Source: Trachelipus rathkii
Lineage: Eukaryota; Arthropoda; Malacostraca; Isopoda; Trachelipodidae
Assembly (NCBI GenBank): GCA_015478945.1
Contig: JABUQX010022825.1
Coordinates: 1-35,087, forward strand
DNA length: 35,087 bases
Reading direction: 5' to 3'
Shown piece by piece: positions 22,216 to 33,819 of this stretch; position 1 is the stretch's first letter, and the number at the start of each line of letters is the position of its first letter. The notes under the pieces are model-generated. The model was given only the letters and a program-made list of their open reading frames with translations, searched no databases and was not told the origin of the DNA. Both the position numbers and the translations under genes were made by a program.

Positions 22216-25200
22216 TTATCATTTTTTACATAAAACTAAAACAGTAAAACATAAAATAACAAAGTTTTCACATAATTAAATGCTAAAATAACATAACCTG
22301 GATTCAGAATATAATGTAACTAACAATGCCTAACACATATTAACATGAATGAAGCAGTCAAATTTAACAAGTTCAATACTTAACACTGTGACTAACTAAC
22401 TATTTACATACAATCCTATTCTTACACTTTTCGCAAACTTTTTCATCTAATATAGATTATTATTTTTGGGGGGGGGGCACGAACATAGTAATTCTAAACA
22501 AAATTTATCACAATCTTGTGTAAATATCATACTGACCAATGAAAATACGCTAACGCAGCAAAGATTTCACATAAATAAAGCTAACAATATCCTGAACTAG
22601 AATATAACGCACAATGACAAAACCTAACATACTTATGCATGAATAATTAAACTAACATAAAAAGTTCATATCTTAAGTTTGAGCTGATATAATTACAATG
22701 CATACAGAACGAACATGTATGAAGCTGATGTGGTTCAATTGTTTCCTAGAGTTATCAATCAAGTCAGGAAATTGTTCCAATCCTCCCGACTTTCGAAATA
22801 TCTAAGTGAATACCGTATGATTTTGTTGTTCGTTTTCGACATACGGCAATACTATGCATTTGTTTGTTCGTACTCTAAATTTATACGTATTTACAACCCG
22901 TAACAATAGTAACATTAGCAAAAAATCTATCACAAATATTGGTTAATTATCATACCAGACAGCGAAAGTTAGCTAACATATAAAGTTTTCACAATTATAA
23001 TGCTAACCGATGATGCATATAAACTAAGGAAAATAATGCCCAAGAGACATAGCTGCAACACATCTTAGAGGAATATAACTGTTTACATTAACAAAGTTAC
23101 ATTACACACAAATTAACGCAACTATGGTATGCAAGACGGTACCCACCTAACTTACTTTTTCAAGGATAACTTACTAACATAGTTAACAGTTATCTTACAC
23201 TAGGAACATAGTAAAACATGTTGCGAAAATTACGTCCAACACATTTGGTTAATTTTCATACAGCACGAAGCGAAAGTAGCTCCGATAATAAGTTCCACTT
23301 AAGTGGAAAGTACATAGCATCAACGGAACTAAGAAAATTATGCCAAAGACCAACATAACACATTTAAGCAGGAATAAACTGTTAACGATAACAAAGTTCC
23401 ACACTTATAACACCCAATAAGCAAATAAACATGGTTGCAAAACGTAACACTAATCTTAAGCTTTTCAAGCCATGAACCTCCTACATATTAACTGTAATGC
23501 TACCCCCACTACAACAGTAAATTTAATCTAAAATTTTCACCCCCAAATTGGTTAATTATCATACGACCAGCGAAAGTATTGCTAACATAACGAAGTTTTC
23601 ACATTAAGAAAGCCAACATAGATTGCTAAAACTAAGAAAATAATGCCAAAAGACAAACATAACAAAACTTACACATGAATAGAATGTTAACATTAACAAG
23701 TTCACACTTAACACCAATAAAGCAACGATAACATGGTATGCCAAAACGTACTATCTTACTTTCAGCATAGACTCTAAGCATAATTAACGTATCTTACACT
23801 AACATATGTATATTTAGCAAGTTTATCACCAACATTGGTTATTATCATACCAGACCGCGAAGCTATCCTAAATAATAAATTCCACATTAAATAAAGGTAC
23901 ATCAGCTAACTGAAGTAAGAAAATAATGCCAAAGACCAAACATAACACATTTGAAGCAGGAATACCAAGCAGTCAGAACATTACAAAAGTTCCACCCACT
24001 TAACACATAAAGAAGCTAACATGGTATGTCGCAAAATCGTAACCTAGATCATTACTTTTTCAAGCATTAACCTAACATATTTCAAGTTAATCTACCCACT
24101 AACCAGTATACATTTAACTAATATTTTCTCACGACATGGTTAATTATCATGCGACAGCGAAAGTATCTAACCGACCAAGTTTACCAATAGTTGATAAAGC
24201 CACACAATTAGCTAATCTAAGAAAATAATCACAAACAACCAGCACACATCTTAAGCAGGAATAACTGTTACCAATTAACAAAGTTCCATGACTGTGTATA
24301 CACGAAGTATATAGTGCAACTAACGTGTGTAGGTTGTCTTCATAAACGTGAGCTTAGTTTTCGCTTATTTTTCAGCATGGAAACTCTATTACATATTAAG
24401 TTAATCTTACGCTAAGGCACATGTAAGAAGGTAAACATTTAACTAAATTTCTGCACAACATTGGTTAAGTTATCAATACAAGAGCTGGGAAAGTATGATA
24501 AGTACAAAGTTTCCTAACATCAGATAAAACTTAATCATATGGTAACATGAGAATCTAAGAAAGTAATGCCCCACAAGATCAACCTATACAACTTAACATC
24601 GACAAATAAACTGTTAACCATTACAAGTTCCAAAGCTGCAGTGGTACACCATTTGGTAATGCAATCTAACATGGTATCAAAGCGTGAGAGGAGGATGTAT
24701 GTGTTATGGCATAAATCTAAACATATTTGGGAATCGTAGATTGCTTAAACAGCCTACATAAAAGTTAACCTAAAATTTCTCCAACATTGATATTTATACT
24801 GTGATGTGTCTATGTCGAATTTTATTTTTTTTTTCTCGTATACATAGACAGATGTCGTGCATTAGTTAATTGGCTAAACTAGTAAGCATCGATATGAACT
24901 ATGAATAGATTAATGTGGCTATTTTACGACAAAGTGTCCTATTACACATTCTTGTAATTTCGCCTATATAAACTTGCTTGTTATAGGGGGGGTGATATCG
25001 AAGGTTCACACACTTATATAGTAAAGTAACTAATTCATACATAACGTAACTGTTCAATATTTTTCCAAGCATATCTCTAGCATATTAACGTTATCTTACC
25101 CATTGACACGTAACATTTACAAAAATTGTGTCATAATACCATAACCCTAACATCATAATTCACTAACGAGTAATGAGTAGGAATTAAAGTTATATGGTTT

Positions 25201-27340
25201 TTAGACTTTCCTTTTTTAGACCCCTCCGCTCCCTTCCGAAAATACAAATTCTTAAACCACTGAAATATGTGATTTTTACGCTTTTAACTATATTGCATAA
25301 AGTGATGCAAGACTTATTATCTTGCCCTCTGGCAGAATGAACAAGCCAATGTAGAGTCCAGCATTCGGTTACGATTTAAATTATAGATGACACATTCGTG
25401 GGTGAATGAAGAAATCCCATGAAATATCAACAACAGCGTAGAGATGCTAGGGAGATGTCATCGTATCAACCAGCGAAAAACTATCCTCTGAGAAATAGGG
25501 CAGAGCCCGTAAGATGAGAACTTAAAAATTACTTTCTTACCAATCAGAAGAAGTAAACAAGAATTTGACTACGAATGGAACATATCAGTTTCAAACGGGC
25601 GTATAATTTTTGTGGTTCATCACAGACAAAACAAAAAACCAACAAACATCAAAAAAACAAACAACAATAACTAGTAAACGATAATTCTTTGGGATACTAA
25701 CCCTATTAGAATATTGCTAACGTACATTGTTTTCACATTTGAAAATGCTACATAGCATCACCAGACGACTAAGAAATATATATGTCGAAACGCGAATTCT
25801 TAACACCAACTTAAGCACGGAATGAAACGTGTTAACCATTCAAAGTTCCAGACACTTATACATGTAAGTAACTGAATTGATACAAAACGTAACCTATTAT
25901 CTCTTTTTCAAGCATAGCTTCCAAATACGTTAACGTTAATTATACATTGATAAAGTAATATTTAAGCAAGAATTTATCATACACCTGTTTAATTATATAC
26001 CAGACCCCGCCTGATACGTCACCTAACCCGTAACAACAGTCTTCTCCGACTATTCCACCCCCCCGCATAAAGCCTAACATAAATATCGAACTAAGATGTG
26101 AATGTACAACGTGCAAACCAAGCAGCACCTATGCGCCGCACTCCTGCTGAATAAGAACATAACATGAACAACTTTCCACTAAACAACGAGTTAAGTATCG
26201 ATAACATTCGTCCAAAACGTACCCTACTTCCAGGATTTCCAAGCCATAGATCTGACATAACAATCGTTAATGTTTACCATTTAACGCATCCGGAATAATC
26301 TACAATGTCTTAGCCAATAAACTGTCATCTAATGAGAAGACATATACATTGCTGAGTCCTAAAATTGTTACTCTACCCATCGACTTCGTGAATAGTTTAC
26401 AAAAAATTCATCATAACCTCGTCTAAAATAAGCATAATTCACCGATGGACTGGGCGCACATACAAAGGTTTTTAGCCAAACGCTAACAAGACAATTAACA
26501 AATTTTCTAACATAACATAAAATAAAGTTCCTTTGAGTACAATCTCAACAGTAAAACGTAACTAATTTACGTGATTTTAAAGCATAAATCAGGTAAATCA
26601 GTAAATCAAACCCAACCATCCCGCAGTCCCTACCGTCATATTTCTTCTACTTTATTGATTCATCCAATATTTAGCTTTAAGTTGTACCACTAATATGTTC
26701 TTATATAAACTAAACATTTTTAGTTTTACTAACATTTATTATTCAAAACTTTGATTACACTATAGTATGAGACAATATCATAGCCACCGACTAGGAATAT
26801 AATAGCATATCCAAGATGCAGACGGGGCTAACATACCTAAGCGTATGCCATAATTCAGCTAACATCTGAATAATATTATCTACCCTGCTCAAGGTAAAAC
26901 TAGTAACAACCCTGCATTCATTACGTCAATCATTATTGATAACTGATTCAGCAATTAGAACAGGTAAAGCTGTATTACCTAATCAATCTAAAAAGTGACC
27001 AATCTATAATGAAGACCCATCATGCGCTTGACTATGAAATTTGACACATTGATTCCGTCATCGAAAGTGTATCGTTTGAGCGTATCATCCGACATCATTG
27101 GGAACCTGTGAATAAACCCGTGACATTAGCAAAAGTTAAGGGCTAACTAACATTATTGCAGGCGCTCCAACAAAACTTAACCTAGTTTCACACGTTCTAA
27201 CACATAACATCGGTCAGTTAAACATCCAGTATATGTGTATGTACACAAAATCACATTTCTGTCTAACATATCAGTAGTTATTGCCAATATTTTAGCAACT
27301 GATTGCCTGCTAAGTCATCAAAGTAAGCCGTAGTGTTTAT

Positions 27341-27400
27341 TCAAATAAACAGAGTTAACCACCGTTCTGCTTCCCCCTAAAAAAAAAAAGCAGATCAATT
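27341..27400. other. Spacer with A-run between satellite and foldback element
   Basis: The run CCCCCTAAAAAAAAAAAG lies just before the foldback element, close to where the satellite monomer pattern is lost. Confidence 0.4.
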
Positions 27401-27632
27401 TACTTCGGGAAAACCAGGGAGCGATCACGCCCCTTGGAAAGGGTGTGGAATCCTACGAAGGGATCACCTCGAAGGGGTGAGCAGGGGCTTTACCCCATCC
27501 GTAAGGTAGGGGTAGGCTCAACGAAGGGGCTGAGGCCTAGAAGCCCGCTTAACACACCCCTTCGAAGGGTGAATCCCTTCGTAGGATTCCACTCTTTAAG
27601 GGGGTATCTCCCTGGGTTTTTCTCTCGGAAGT
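27401..27632. mobile_element. GC-rich foldback element (MITE-like long hairpin)
   Basis: The left arm (27,401-27,490) and right arm (27,541-27,632) are inverted copies over about 90 bases each. Outer ends are TACTTC and GAAGTA. Inside are AACCAGGGAG matched by CTCCCTGGGTT, a perfect 20-base match of GTGGAATCCTACGAAGGGAT (27,445-27,464) with its complement at 27,573-27,592, then TCGAAGGGGTG matched by CACCCCTTCGA, and AGCAGGGGCTT matched by AAGCCCGCTT. The arms differ by small indels. The loop of about 50 bases includes CGAAGGGGCTGAGG, which repeats part of the arm (CGAAGGGGTGAG). No obvious target-site duplication. The 83-codon frame across it (27,434-27,685) is a product of the symmetry. It is probably a non-autonomous foldback transposon; a structured-RNA precursor is an alternative. 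Confidence 0.7.
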
Positions 27633-28795
27633 ATGTTGTTGCTTTAAATATCTTTTTAATGAAATCATTATTAATTGTAAGGTAGATACAGTTAATCTTG
27701 AAAGTTTACTATTATTCAATGTCAATATAAATAGAAATTTTGTTAAGGACGAAATGATGAAATTGTTGTAATATATTTACTGTGTTAATGACGATGATGT
27801 GTTAGAACCGTGAACCTAGGTTAAGTTTTGTTGCACTATGTGTAGGTTTGCCCCTACACTTTTGCTATTCTACGCTTTAATTCAGGCAGTTAGAAAAGAA
27901 AGTTATAATTAACCGATTACTTTTATTATTAAGTGTAAAATAAAAGAAAAAGAAAAAAAAAAGTTATTTCGAGTCAATGTCGTACAATTGGCAAAATTAT
28001 GTTTATTTTGTTAATTAGATAAGGCATAATGATGCTTTCTTTTATGCTTTTATATTTATTAAATTACATAAGAAACATTTTGGTAAAATGAAATGCAAAA
28101 AATTTAGATAAATAAATTTATCTTGGGTCTTCATGCATATTGATATCCTTGTCAAAACATTCCAATCAGCTGATTTCCTCTTTTGGCAAACGACGAACCA
28201 CCAATGTCTATTTAATATCAATATTTATATATGGATCCCATATTACTTGTATTTTCCGTGTTTGTTAGATACATATTTTATATTTCTTATATGTAAATTG
28301 CTCTAGGGCTTATATGTTTACTCGAGGGTAACAGTATAACATAGGGCCAGCCTAGGCCTACATTAGTGTGGCGAGGTGATTAGTTTGCTGTAGTGCCTTT
28401 TTTCAATATCATGAAAACATTGATAAAGCTGTTAAAAGTAATATATGGGAAAATTAAATTACTTTTAAATATTTGACTCCTGTATTCAGTTGGAAAATAG
28501 CTTTGCTCATTGTTTTAAATTATATCTTTGAAAATTTAACTGTTCACATATCATATCATAAATAAGAAACAACAAAATGAAAAAAACAAGAAAATGAATA
28601 AAAAAAAAGAAAAAAACAAAAAGAATTTAAACTCAGGAAGCTTTTTTGATTGAACCCAGAATTTTTGATAAGACGGTTTAACCCCCCTTCTTTTTCCTCA
28701 AACTTTTTCATCGTTATTTCTATTATTGATACTCAATTTCATTATTTGATAAACTTAGTTGTTATTTAGCAACTTTACAAATTTATTGAGAATGC
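27633..28795. other. AT-rich intergenic DNA with one clear stem-loop
   Basis: AT-rich, no open frame of note. GTGTAGG (27,840-27,846) and CCTACAC (27,853-27,859) form a 7-bp stem-loop. An A-rich tract with AAAGAAAAAAAC words lies at about 28,570-28,625. Confidence 0.45.
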
Positions 28796-28949
28796 GTTAT
28801 ATATATTATATATAATATATATATATATATACTTAATATATAATATAAGCTGAAAATCTATAGCCATAACATATATATATTATTTATTATATATATATAT
28901 ATAATATAAATAATATATATATATATATATAATAATATATATTATATAT
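28796..28949. repeat. (AT)n microsatellite
   Basis: Two long TATATATA blocks are separated by about 35 bases of unique sequence. Confidence 0.9.
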
Positions 28950-29645
28950 CAGATAAGGGCGACTCTCACCGGCTGATCGGGCTTACAGGCACGAGTTATC
29001 ATATTAGAAACGAATCGAATTTCTTCCAAAATTTCATAAAGTTACGATACAAATTCTGCTTATTTTTAGCGTAAAGTTGGGACCATATAAATTGATATAA
29101 AAGAATATAGTTTATAATACATTACATAAATAAGTTAATATAAGATTATTTAACATATAAACAAATAGGGTAAGAATCGTTGCCATATTGTCGAACTAGT
29201 GCATAAAGCTTTTTGCAATCATTTTATAAAACCTTGAACGGTTCCGCCACGCCAAAAATAGCAGAGTTAAATACGTTCAAACAATTCACGAATTCTACGA
29301 CATTCGAAAAATTAAAAAAAAATCATTACAATATGTAGTTTTTTTCGAATTAAAAACATAATAAGGGTTTCATTATCATTGTAAAAAAAAAAAAAAAACT
29401 ATTTAAAAATATAAAATAAATTTTTGTTCTTAATTTTGTCTATACCGCAATAAATAACCAAAATTAATAATAATATAAATATTTTAATACTTTAAAAAAA
29501 AAACTAACTTGAAAAAAATTTAAATAGTTTAATAATTCAATCTTGAATTATATAACAATTTTGAGGACTTATAGGAAGTACCTATTATTAATATGGCAAT
29601 AAACTTAAAGTGAATATATGAAGAATATAAACTAAACTTGTGTGT
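28950..29645. other. AT-rich intergenic DNA
   Basis: A short GC-richer stretch (about 28,966-28,998, containing GGGCGACTCTCACCGGC) abuts the AT microsatellite. The rest is AT-rich with A-runs at about 29,382-29,398. No gene seen. Confidence 0.45.
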
Positions 29646-29776
29646 GTAAAAATATACTATATATTAATATATATTATATATATATATATATTATATATAA
29701 TATTAATTAATTAACTATAATATATATATATTATATAATATATATATATACTATATATATATATTATATATATTAT

Positions 29777-29812
<36 letters not shown>

Positions 29813-29842
29813 AATTAATTAATATATATAAATATATATACG
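29646..29842. repeat. (AT)n microsatellite
   Basis: TATATATA and TTAATTAATTAA runs with a few interruptions. Confidence 0.9.
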
Positions 29843-30019
29843 GTGCGAGATAAAGGATTGATTACCTATATAAGGTAATTACTCAAGAAGCAATTTCCAA
29901 GTTTGGCAGCTCTTCTGGCACATGATAGTATCACTAGACTTCTCTTTCGATTACAATTGAACTTGGTTAACATTTAAGATAATTGATGCATCAATAGAGT
30001 GTATATGCGTGTGTGTGAT

Positions 30020-30112
30020 GTCCGATTTGAGAGAAGAGATGATATGAGAGAGTATATAGAGATAGAGAGAGTATGAGACAGAGTAAGTGATGATGAGAAG
30101 AGAGAGAAGCTA
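30020..30112. repeat. Degenerate (GA)n tract
   Basis: GAGAGAAGAG, GATAGAGAGAG and GAAGAGAGAGAAG words interrupted by T-containing triplets. Confidence 0.65.
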
Positions 30113-30339
30113 TAAGATTTACTTAGCCATCTAATGATTAATCGAGATGTAATATTTAAACCTAATTTGTGGTTGAATTAAGAATAGATTTTCCTTAAAA
30201 ACGCGCGATTATTAATTGAAAGGAACATGATAGTTCGACATTTTGAACACTTTTCAATTTGGATAAATTTGATAGGATGATAATTGCTACAATTTCCTAC
30301 TAACTTTCCTACCCCTTCCGAGTGTTCTCTTGTCTCTCC

Positions 30340-31086
30340 TGTTGACAATGTTAACATCCCCTTGGCCTTCAAATAAACAAAAAAAATTTCTGGAAACCCT
30401 TCACATACAACGGTTTGCTAGGAGCGGCCTCGAATTAGAAACTAGGGATCTCTGTTTGATTGCAAGAACTTTTTTTTTCCCTCTTCCCAGTTTGCCTCCA
30501 CCAGCTAAATACAAGGGCCTCATTTCCGCCTTGTAATGGAGTACTGCTGCCTCATCATCTGGGGGGGCGGCTCTGGTTACAGCAAAGAACGAGACATCGC
30601 ATACAACCACGGCTGTTTTGGATAGGTTGGAGTCAAAGAACCAAAAGGCCTTATAAACTGTTCTGTACTTTCCAGTTTCACTTTGCAATGTGATGTTGGT
30701 GCGCGCGATGTTGGTGCTTTACTCTTTTCTATAGGTACTTATTTTTGCAATAGCCGGCAAGGTGCTCGATGGGAGTTCATATGCACACTCGCATACCCTG
30801 CCACCTTTATTATGACGATCTTTGTGGTCTGGCCTCTTAGCTTTAATCAGTGGTGTGTCTTGTTGTTGTTGTGTCTTGTTCTTATCTATTTGAGTTTTGT
30901 GGTGTATTTGTAGGTAACCTCCAGGGCTTAAGTTCGCTGCGGTGCTTCCTTCTTTCCTGCGCCACATCTGTTCTGTGGAATCTCTTCCATCTTCTGTGTT
31001 TCACTGCTGAATTTAATCTCCCCCACTTAAAGGCCTGCGTCTGTCTTATCTGCGTAAATTTGCTTTAGTTGTTTGACTTATCAACA
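30340..31086 (-). repeat. 3' LTR of the Gypsy element
   Basis: Read on the minus strand, the LTR starts TGTTGATAAGTC at 31,086 and ends GTCAACA at 30,340, so its termini form the inverted pair TGTTGA/TCAACA with the usual TG...CA ends. It is 747 bases long, markedly GC-richer than the flanks, and directly preceded by a polypurine tract, as a 3' LTR should be. A TATA-like word, TTTATAAGG, on the minus strand near 30,650 may be the promoter separating U3 from R. The bases beyond the outer end, GGAGA on the minus strand, would be the target-site duplication, but the matching copy is outside the window. Open frames of 60-95 codons inside (both strands) are shadows. Confidence 0.8.
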
Positions 31087-31097
31087 CCCCCCTCCTT
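31087..31097 (-). promoter_or_regulatory. Polypurine tract (plus-strand primer site)
   Basis: On the minus strand AAGGAGGGGGG lies directly against the TG of the LTR. In LTR retrotransposons this RNase H-resistant purine run primes second-strand DNA synthesis and defines the LTR edge. Confidence 0.8.
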
Positions 31098-31131
31098 GAA
31101 TAAGGCTCTGCCCGTGAGTGGTGGTGACAAC

Positions 31132-31163
<32 letters not shown>

Positions 31164-31872
31164 AAATATAAAAAAAAAATTGCTATAAAATTACATTAAA
31201 TACTCGTAATCATAGCGATAATAATATTTGGCACAGATCTATTCTAAGCTTACCTCTTCGTCCAAAGTCCTAACAATAACTCCTGAATCAGTTTAGTTTT
31301 GGGCCCTCTTTGGACTCCTCCACTAATCAGATTCAAATACTTGGTTTTCCGTCTCCTAAGTGGGGAAGTGCCAAAGCATTTCTTTTTATACTACGCAGTT
31401 ACAGGTTTCTCATATTTGAAGTAGGTTCCACCAACGGATTTTGTGTATACAGGAGACTTGTTGCCAAGGTTGCCTCGTACACTTAAGAATTGTTATACAC
31501 ACTATGACATGCATGCATATGCCTTACAAAACCTCCCTATCTTATTTTTACCCCATACTGGTGACCTCGAGTGCAAAAGGAATATCTGCCCCATAAACAT
31601 AGGTGAAGCCTGTGTTTATGCTTTCACAGGTATTCCTTTCACCTTCCTTCTGAATATACAATAAATGCAAAGGAAAGTGGAAGGAAGAACAGTTGAAAAT
31701 ACTACTCGAGAAAGGGGAAAGAACTACAAATATGAATACATACATCCTTTAACACAAATGGTTTTGTTCTCATATTAATTACCGGGAACAGGCATCAGTC
31801 TTTTTACCCTCTTAGTCTTTCTCTAAGAGATATTTTACTTTTCCGTCTAACCACTTCTTCCTCTTATTTCAT
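31098..31872 (-). other. Noncoding region between pol and the 3' LTR
   Basis: This stretch has no long open frame. The only minus-strand frame over 60 codons (31,548-31,745) is Ser/Phe-rich and unlike envelope proteins. It contains a run of 28 adenines (31,135-31,162) and another of 10 (31,170-31,179) on the plus strand. On the element's own strand these are T-runs followed by ACAG, formally a polypyrimidine tract plus splice acceptor only about 40 bases before the polypurine tract. Confidence 0.5.
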
Positions 31873-32349
31873 TTATTCTGAATTTTTTCTTTTTATCAGA
31901 AGGAGAAGGGAACTAAGATTGTAGAAGAAGATTTTTAAACGATTATTTCTTAGGGTTTTATTTATATATCCACCACTTTTGTCCCCTTTTATTATATGAG
32001 TATTATTATTTGTTATCTTCACCACCTGGCAGGGGCCGTGGTTCTTGGGGGTGAGCTTCCCCACGTTGTACTGTAGGTTCTTCACCAATAGATATTTTGC
32101 ATCTTTCAAGTTCTTTGGTAGAAAGACGTTCCTATTACACAGATTTGTTCTTTGCGCAAGTGGCTTAACCATTTCTCCAGCAAGCTTTTCAATATATGTT
32201 TCATATGAGATTGGTTGGTCTGGGACATTTGTATTTAATAGACTGGCAGGAATGTTTATATTTTGCCCGTACAACAATTTGCTGGGACTAATCCCACTTT
32301 CTGAGACAGGTGCCAATCGAAGGGTGAATAACACAAAGGGTAATATATC
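31873..32349 (-). pseudogene. Gypsy integrase C-terminal part with GPY/F-like module
   Basis: This continues the integrase in the same frame after a TGA at 32,350-32,352. The sequence just after that stop runs DILPFVLFTLRLAP, typical of the integrase region following the catalytic core, then SPSKLLYGQNINIP, another common Gypsy motif. Counting from residue 1 at 32,334, residues about 78-134 (AKYLLVKN, KLTPKNHGPCQVVKI, NRLK) match the GPY/F module pattern, a small SH3-like fold thought to help target or multimerise the integrase. The frame ends at 31,873; the last 15-20 residues are hydrophobic and then Lys-rich and may be non-functional. Confidence 0.85.
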
Positions 32350-33819
32350 TCACCATTGTTGGGTTTCCATGCCAGGTTCTGCTAACATAGCTCTCATGCT
32401 GTTAATAATCATCTTGTTCATAGCTTCACATTTTCCATTTCCGCTAGGGTTATATGTACTCGTCATGGTGTGAAGTATACCTAGCAGCCTACACACACTT
32501 TCAAATAAGTGTGAAGTAAAATTTGCTCCGCGATCTGAAATCAAATGACTGGGTATTCCTGTATGGGGAATGATCTGGTTTATGAATACTTTCACTATTG
32601 TTTCTTTTGTGATATCCTTGAGAGGGATACCCCACACATAAGGGGAGTATCGATCGATGAGCGTTAATAAATACTTGTATCCTTTACATAAAGGTAACTT
32701 AAGGATGTCTACATGCATGACCTCAAACTTGTAGGAAACCTCTTTATACTTGCCGTATATAGGATTTATTTTTTGCCCACTTTTAGCTACTTGACATTGG
32801 GGACAGGTCCTGATGATATTAACCCTTCTATGCATGCTCTGAAATACAAAATCTGCTTTTATGGCAGTGAGACACCGAGAAATACCTAAGTGAACTTGGA
32901 GGTGAGTCATTTGGATGATCTCATCAATGCAGGTGTCTGGGAGGATGACTCTGGCGTAATTTAATGAAATGTCAACATATAAGTTCACCTCCTTTTTCCG
33001 GAACCAGAATTTTTGTTTTTTAATATTTAATGAACTTTTTTCTTTATCCGATAATAATGATTGTATATAGTCATCTATTTGCTGCTTTTCACTTATCTCA
33101 TTGTAATCTATTTCCTTGCGAAACAGTTTCAGTATTTCAACATGTACTTCATTGCAATCTTGTATCAAATTTACTCCTTTTAGTTCAATTAAATCATCAT
33201 TTATTTTATCTATTTTATTTTTATCTATTTCATCTTTAAATTTTTCTAAATTTCTCTTTTCTATTTCAAGTCTTTCATCTATGGTCAGTCTCTGTTTTTC
33301 ATAATTCACGTTTTTATTACACATGGAATGTGGTGAATTTTCAATGTTTGGGTTGTTGTTTAAATGCCCAAAATTTTTCCCTTTCTCTGAATTTACGACC
33401 CTGGCGTGTGCTGTATTTTCTTTTATGGCTGTCGCATACCTTTTTTTTAAGGTGGGAGAGGGTGCTTCGTAGTAATAACTGTTGGTAGGGCCACACGTCT
33501 CATTCATTGTTATAGTATTTAGAGCTTCGTTCTGAGTGGCTAGTTCACTCCTCAGCGGGCCAATCACCGCATCGCTTTCTACAGATTGATGGATTGGCTC
33601 CGCCCTTTTTTCATTGTTTGTCATTATTTCATTGTTTTCTTCATCATCAACAGTATCAGTAAGAATTTTGTTGTTTATAAGGTATTCTGATAAAGGATTT
33701 TTCTTTTTATTAGGTAATTCCCACGTTACTTTGTATGCACTCAATAAGTTGAGGCTTTTTACTTCCCGGATGTTGTAATTTTTATTATCATTAACACGAT
33801 TTGATTTTTGTATTGTCAC
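32350..33819 (-). CDS. Gypsy pol: RNase H end, polar linker, DD35E integrase
   Basis: A 489-codon open frame that starts inside RNase H; the GTG at 33,819 is not a real start. Residues 1-50 are the RNase H end (LLSAYKV, NPLSEYLIN). Residues 51-235 form a polar, Asn/Glu/Lys-rich linker with a likely coiled coil at about 172-215. Residues 240-489 are integrase: an HHCC zinc-binding motif (H306, H310, C339, C342; H-x3-H-x28-C-x2-C) and a catalytic core with D371 (MHVDILK), D429 (SDRGANF) and E465 (NGKCEAMN), with exactly 35 residues between the second Asp and the Glu. The enzyme would insert element cDNA into host chromosomes. All expected metal-binding residues are present. The frame ends at a TGA where the family continues, so the protein is cut 12 residues after the helix that follows the catalytic Glu. 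Confidence 0.95.
   Translation of the reverse strand: MTIQKSNRVNDNKNYNIREVKSLNLLSAYKVTWELPNKKKNPLSEYLINNKILTDTVDDEENNEIMTNNEKRAEPIHQSVESDAVIGPLRSELATQNEALNTITMNETCGPTNSYYYEAPSPTLKKRYATAIKENTAHARVVNSEKGKNFGHLNNNPNIENSPHSMCNKNVNYEKQRLTIDERLEIEKRNLEKFKDEIDKNKIDKINDDLIELKGVNLIQDCNEVHVEILKLFRKEIDYNEISEKQQIDDYIQSLLSDKEKSSLNIKKQKFWFRKKEVNLYVDISLNYARVILPDTCIDEIIQMTHLQVHLGISRCLTAIKADFVFQSMHRRVNIIRTCPQCQVAKSGQKINPIYGKYKEVSYKFEVMHVDILKLPLCKGYKYLLTLIDRYSPYVWGIPLKDITKETIVKVFINQIIPHTGIPSHLISDRGANFTSHLFESVCRLLGILHTMTSTYNPSGNGKCEAMNKMIINSMRAMLAEPGMETQQW

Larger units (their letters stand above)
20560..27340 (+). repeat. Degenerate satellite array, ~300-bp monomer
   Basis: A single-orientation tandem array of roughly twenty diverged units. 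The landmark ACAAAGTTCCACACTTA or a variant appears at about 20,735, 21,030, 21,325, 21,915, 22,366, 22,660, 23,091, 23,391, 23,694, 23,985, 24,278, 24,622, 25,001, 25,842, 26,176 and 26,530; many gaps are 290-305 bases, others near one or two units with insertions or loss. Within a unit the order is AGAAAATAATGCC, AACATAACACATTTAAGCAG, GAATAACTGTTAACATTAAC, the landmark, ACATGGTATGC, AAACGTAAC, TTTTTCAAGCAT, then ATTGGTTAATTATCATACCA, CAGCGAAAGTA and GCTAACATAA. Units at 23,000-24,300 are closest to each other. No long open frame occurs on either strand. Confidence 0.8.

Noticed and set aside
26020..26040. Telomere-like word CCTAACCCG
   Set aside because: Single occurrence inside a satellite already rich in CTAAC words; no tandem telomeric repeat.
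20560..27340. CRISPR array
   Set aside because: Repeat units are about 300 bases and diverged throughout, with no alternation of short identical repeats and unique spacers.
27434..27685. 83-codon plus-strand frame
   Set aside because: It lies across the foldback element and begins at a TTG; the openness follows from inverted GC-rich arms.
30401..30967. Several 76-95 codon frames on both strands
   Set aside because: They lie within the 3' LTR, show no protein family motif, and are explained by its higher GC content.
31548..31745. Possible envelope gene between integrase and LTR
   Set aside because: The only frame is 65 codons, Ser/Phe-rich, with no envelope-type cleavage site or fusion region, and no other frame is open.
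32045..32473. 142-codon plus-strand frame
   Set aside because: It is antisense to the integrase; the minus strand holds the catalytic motifs.
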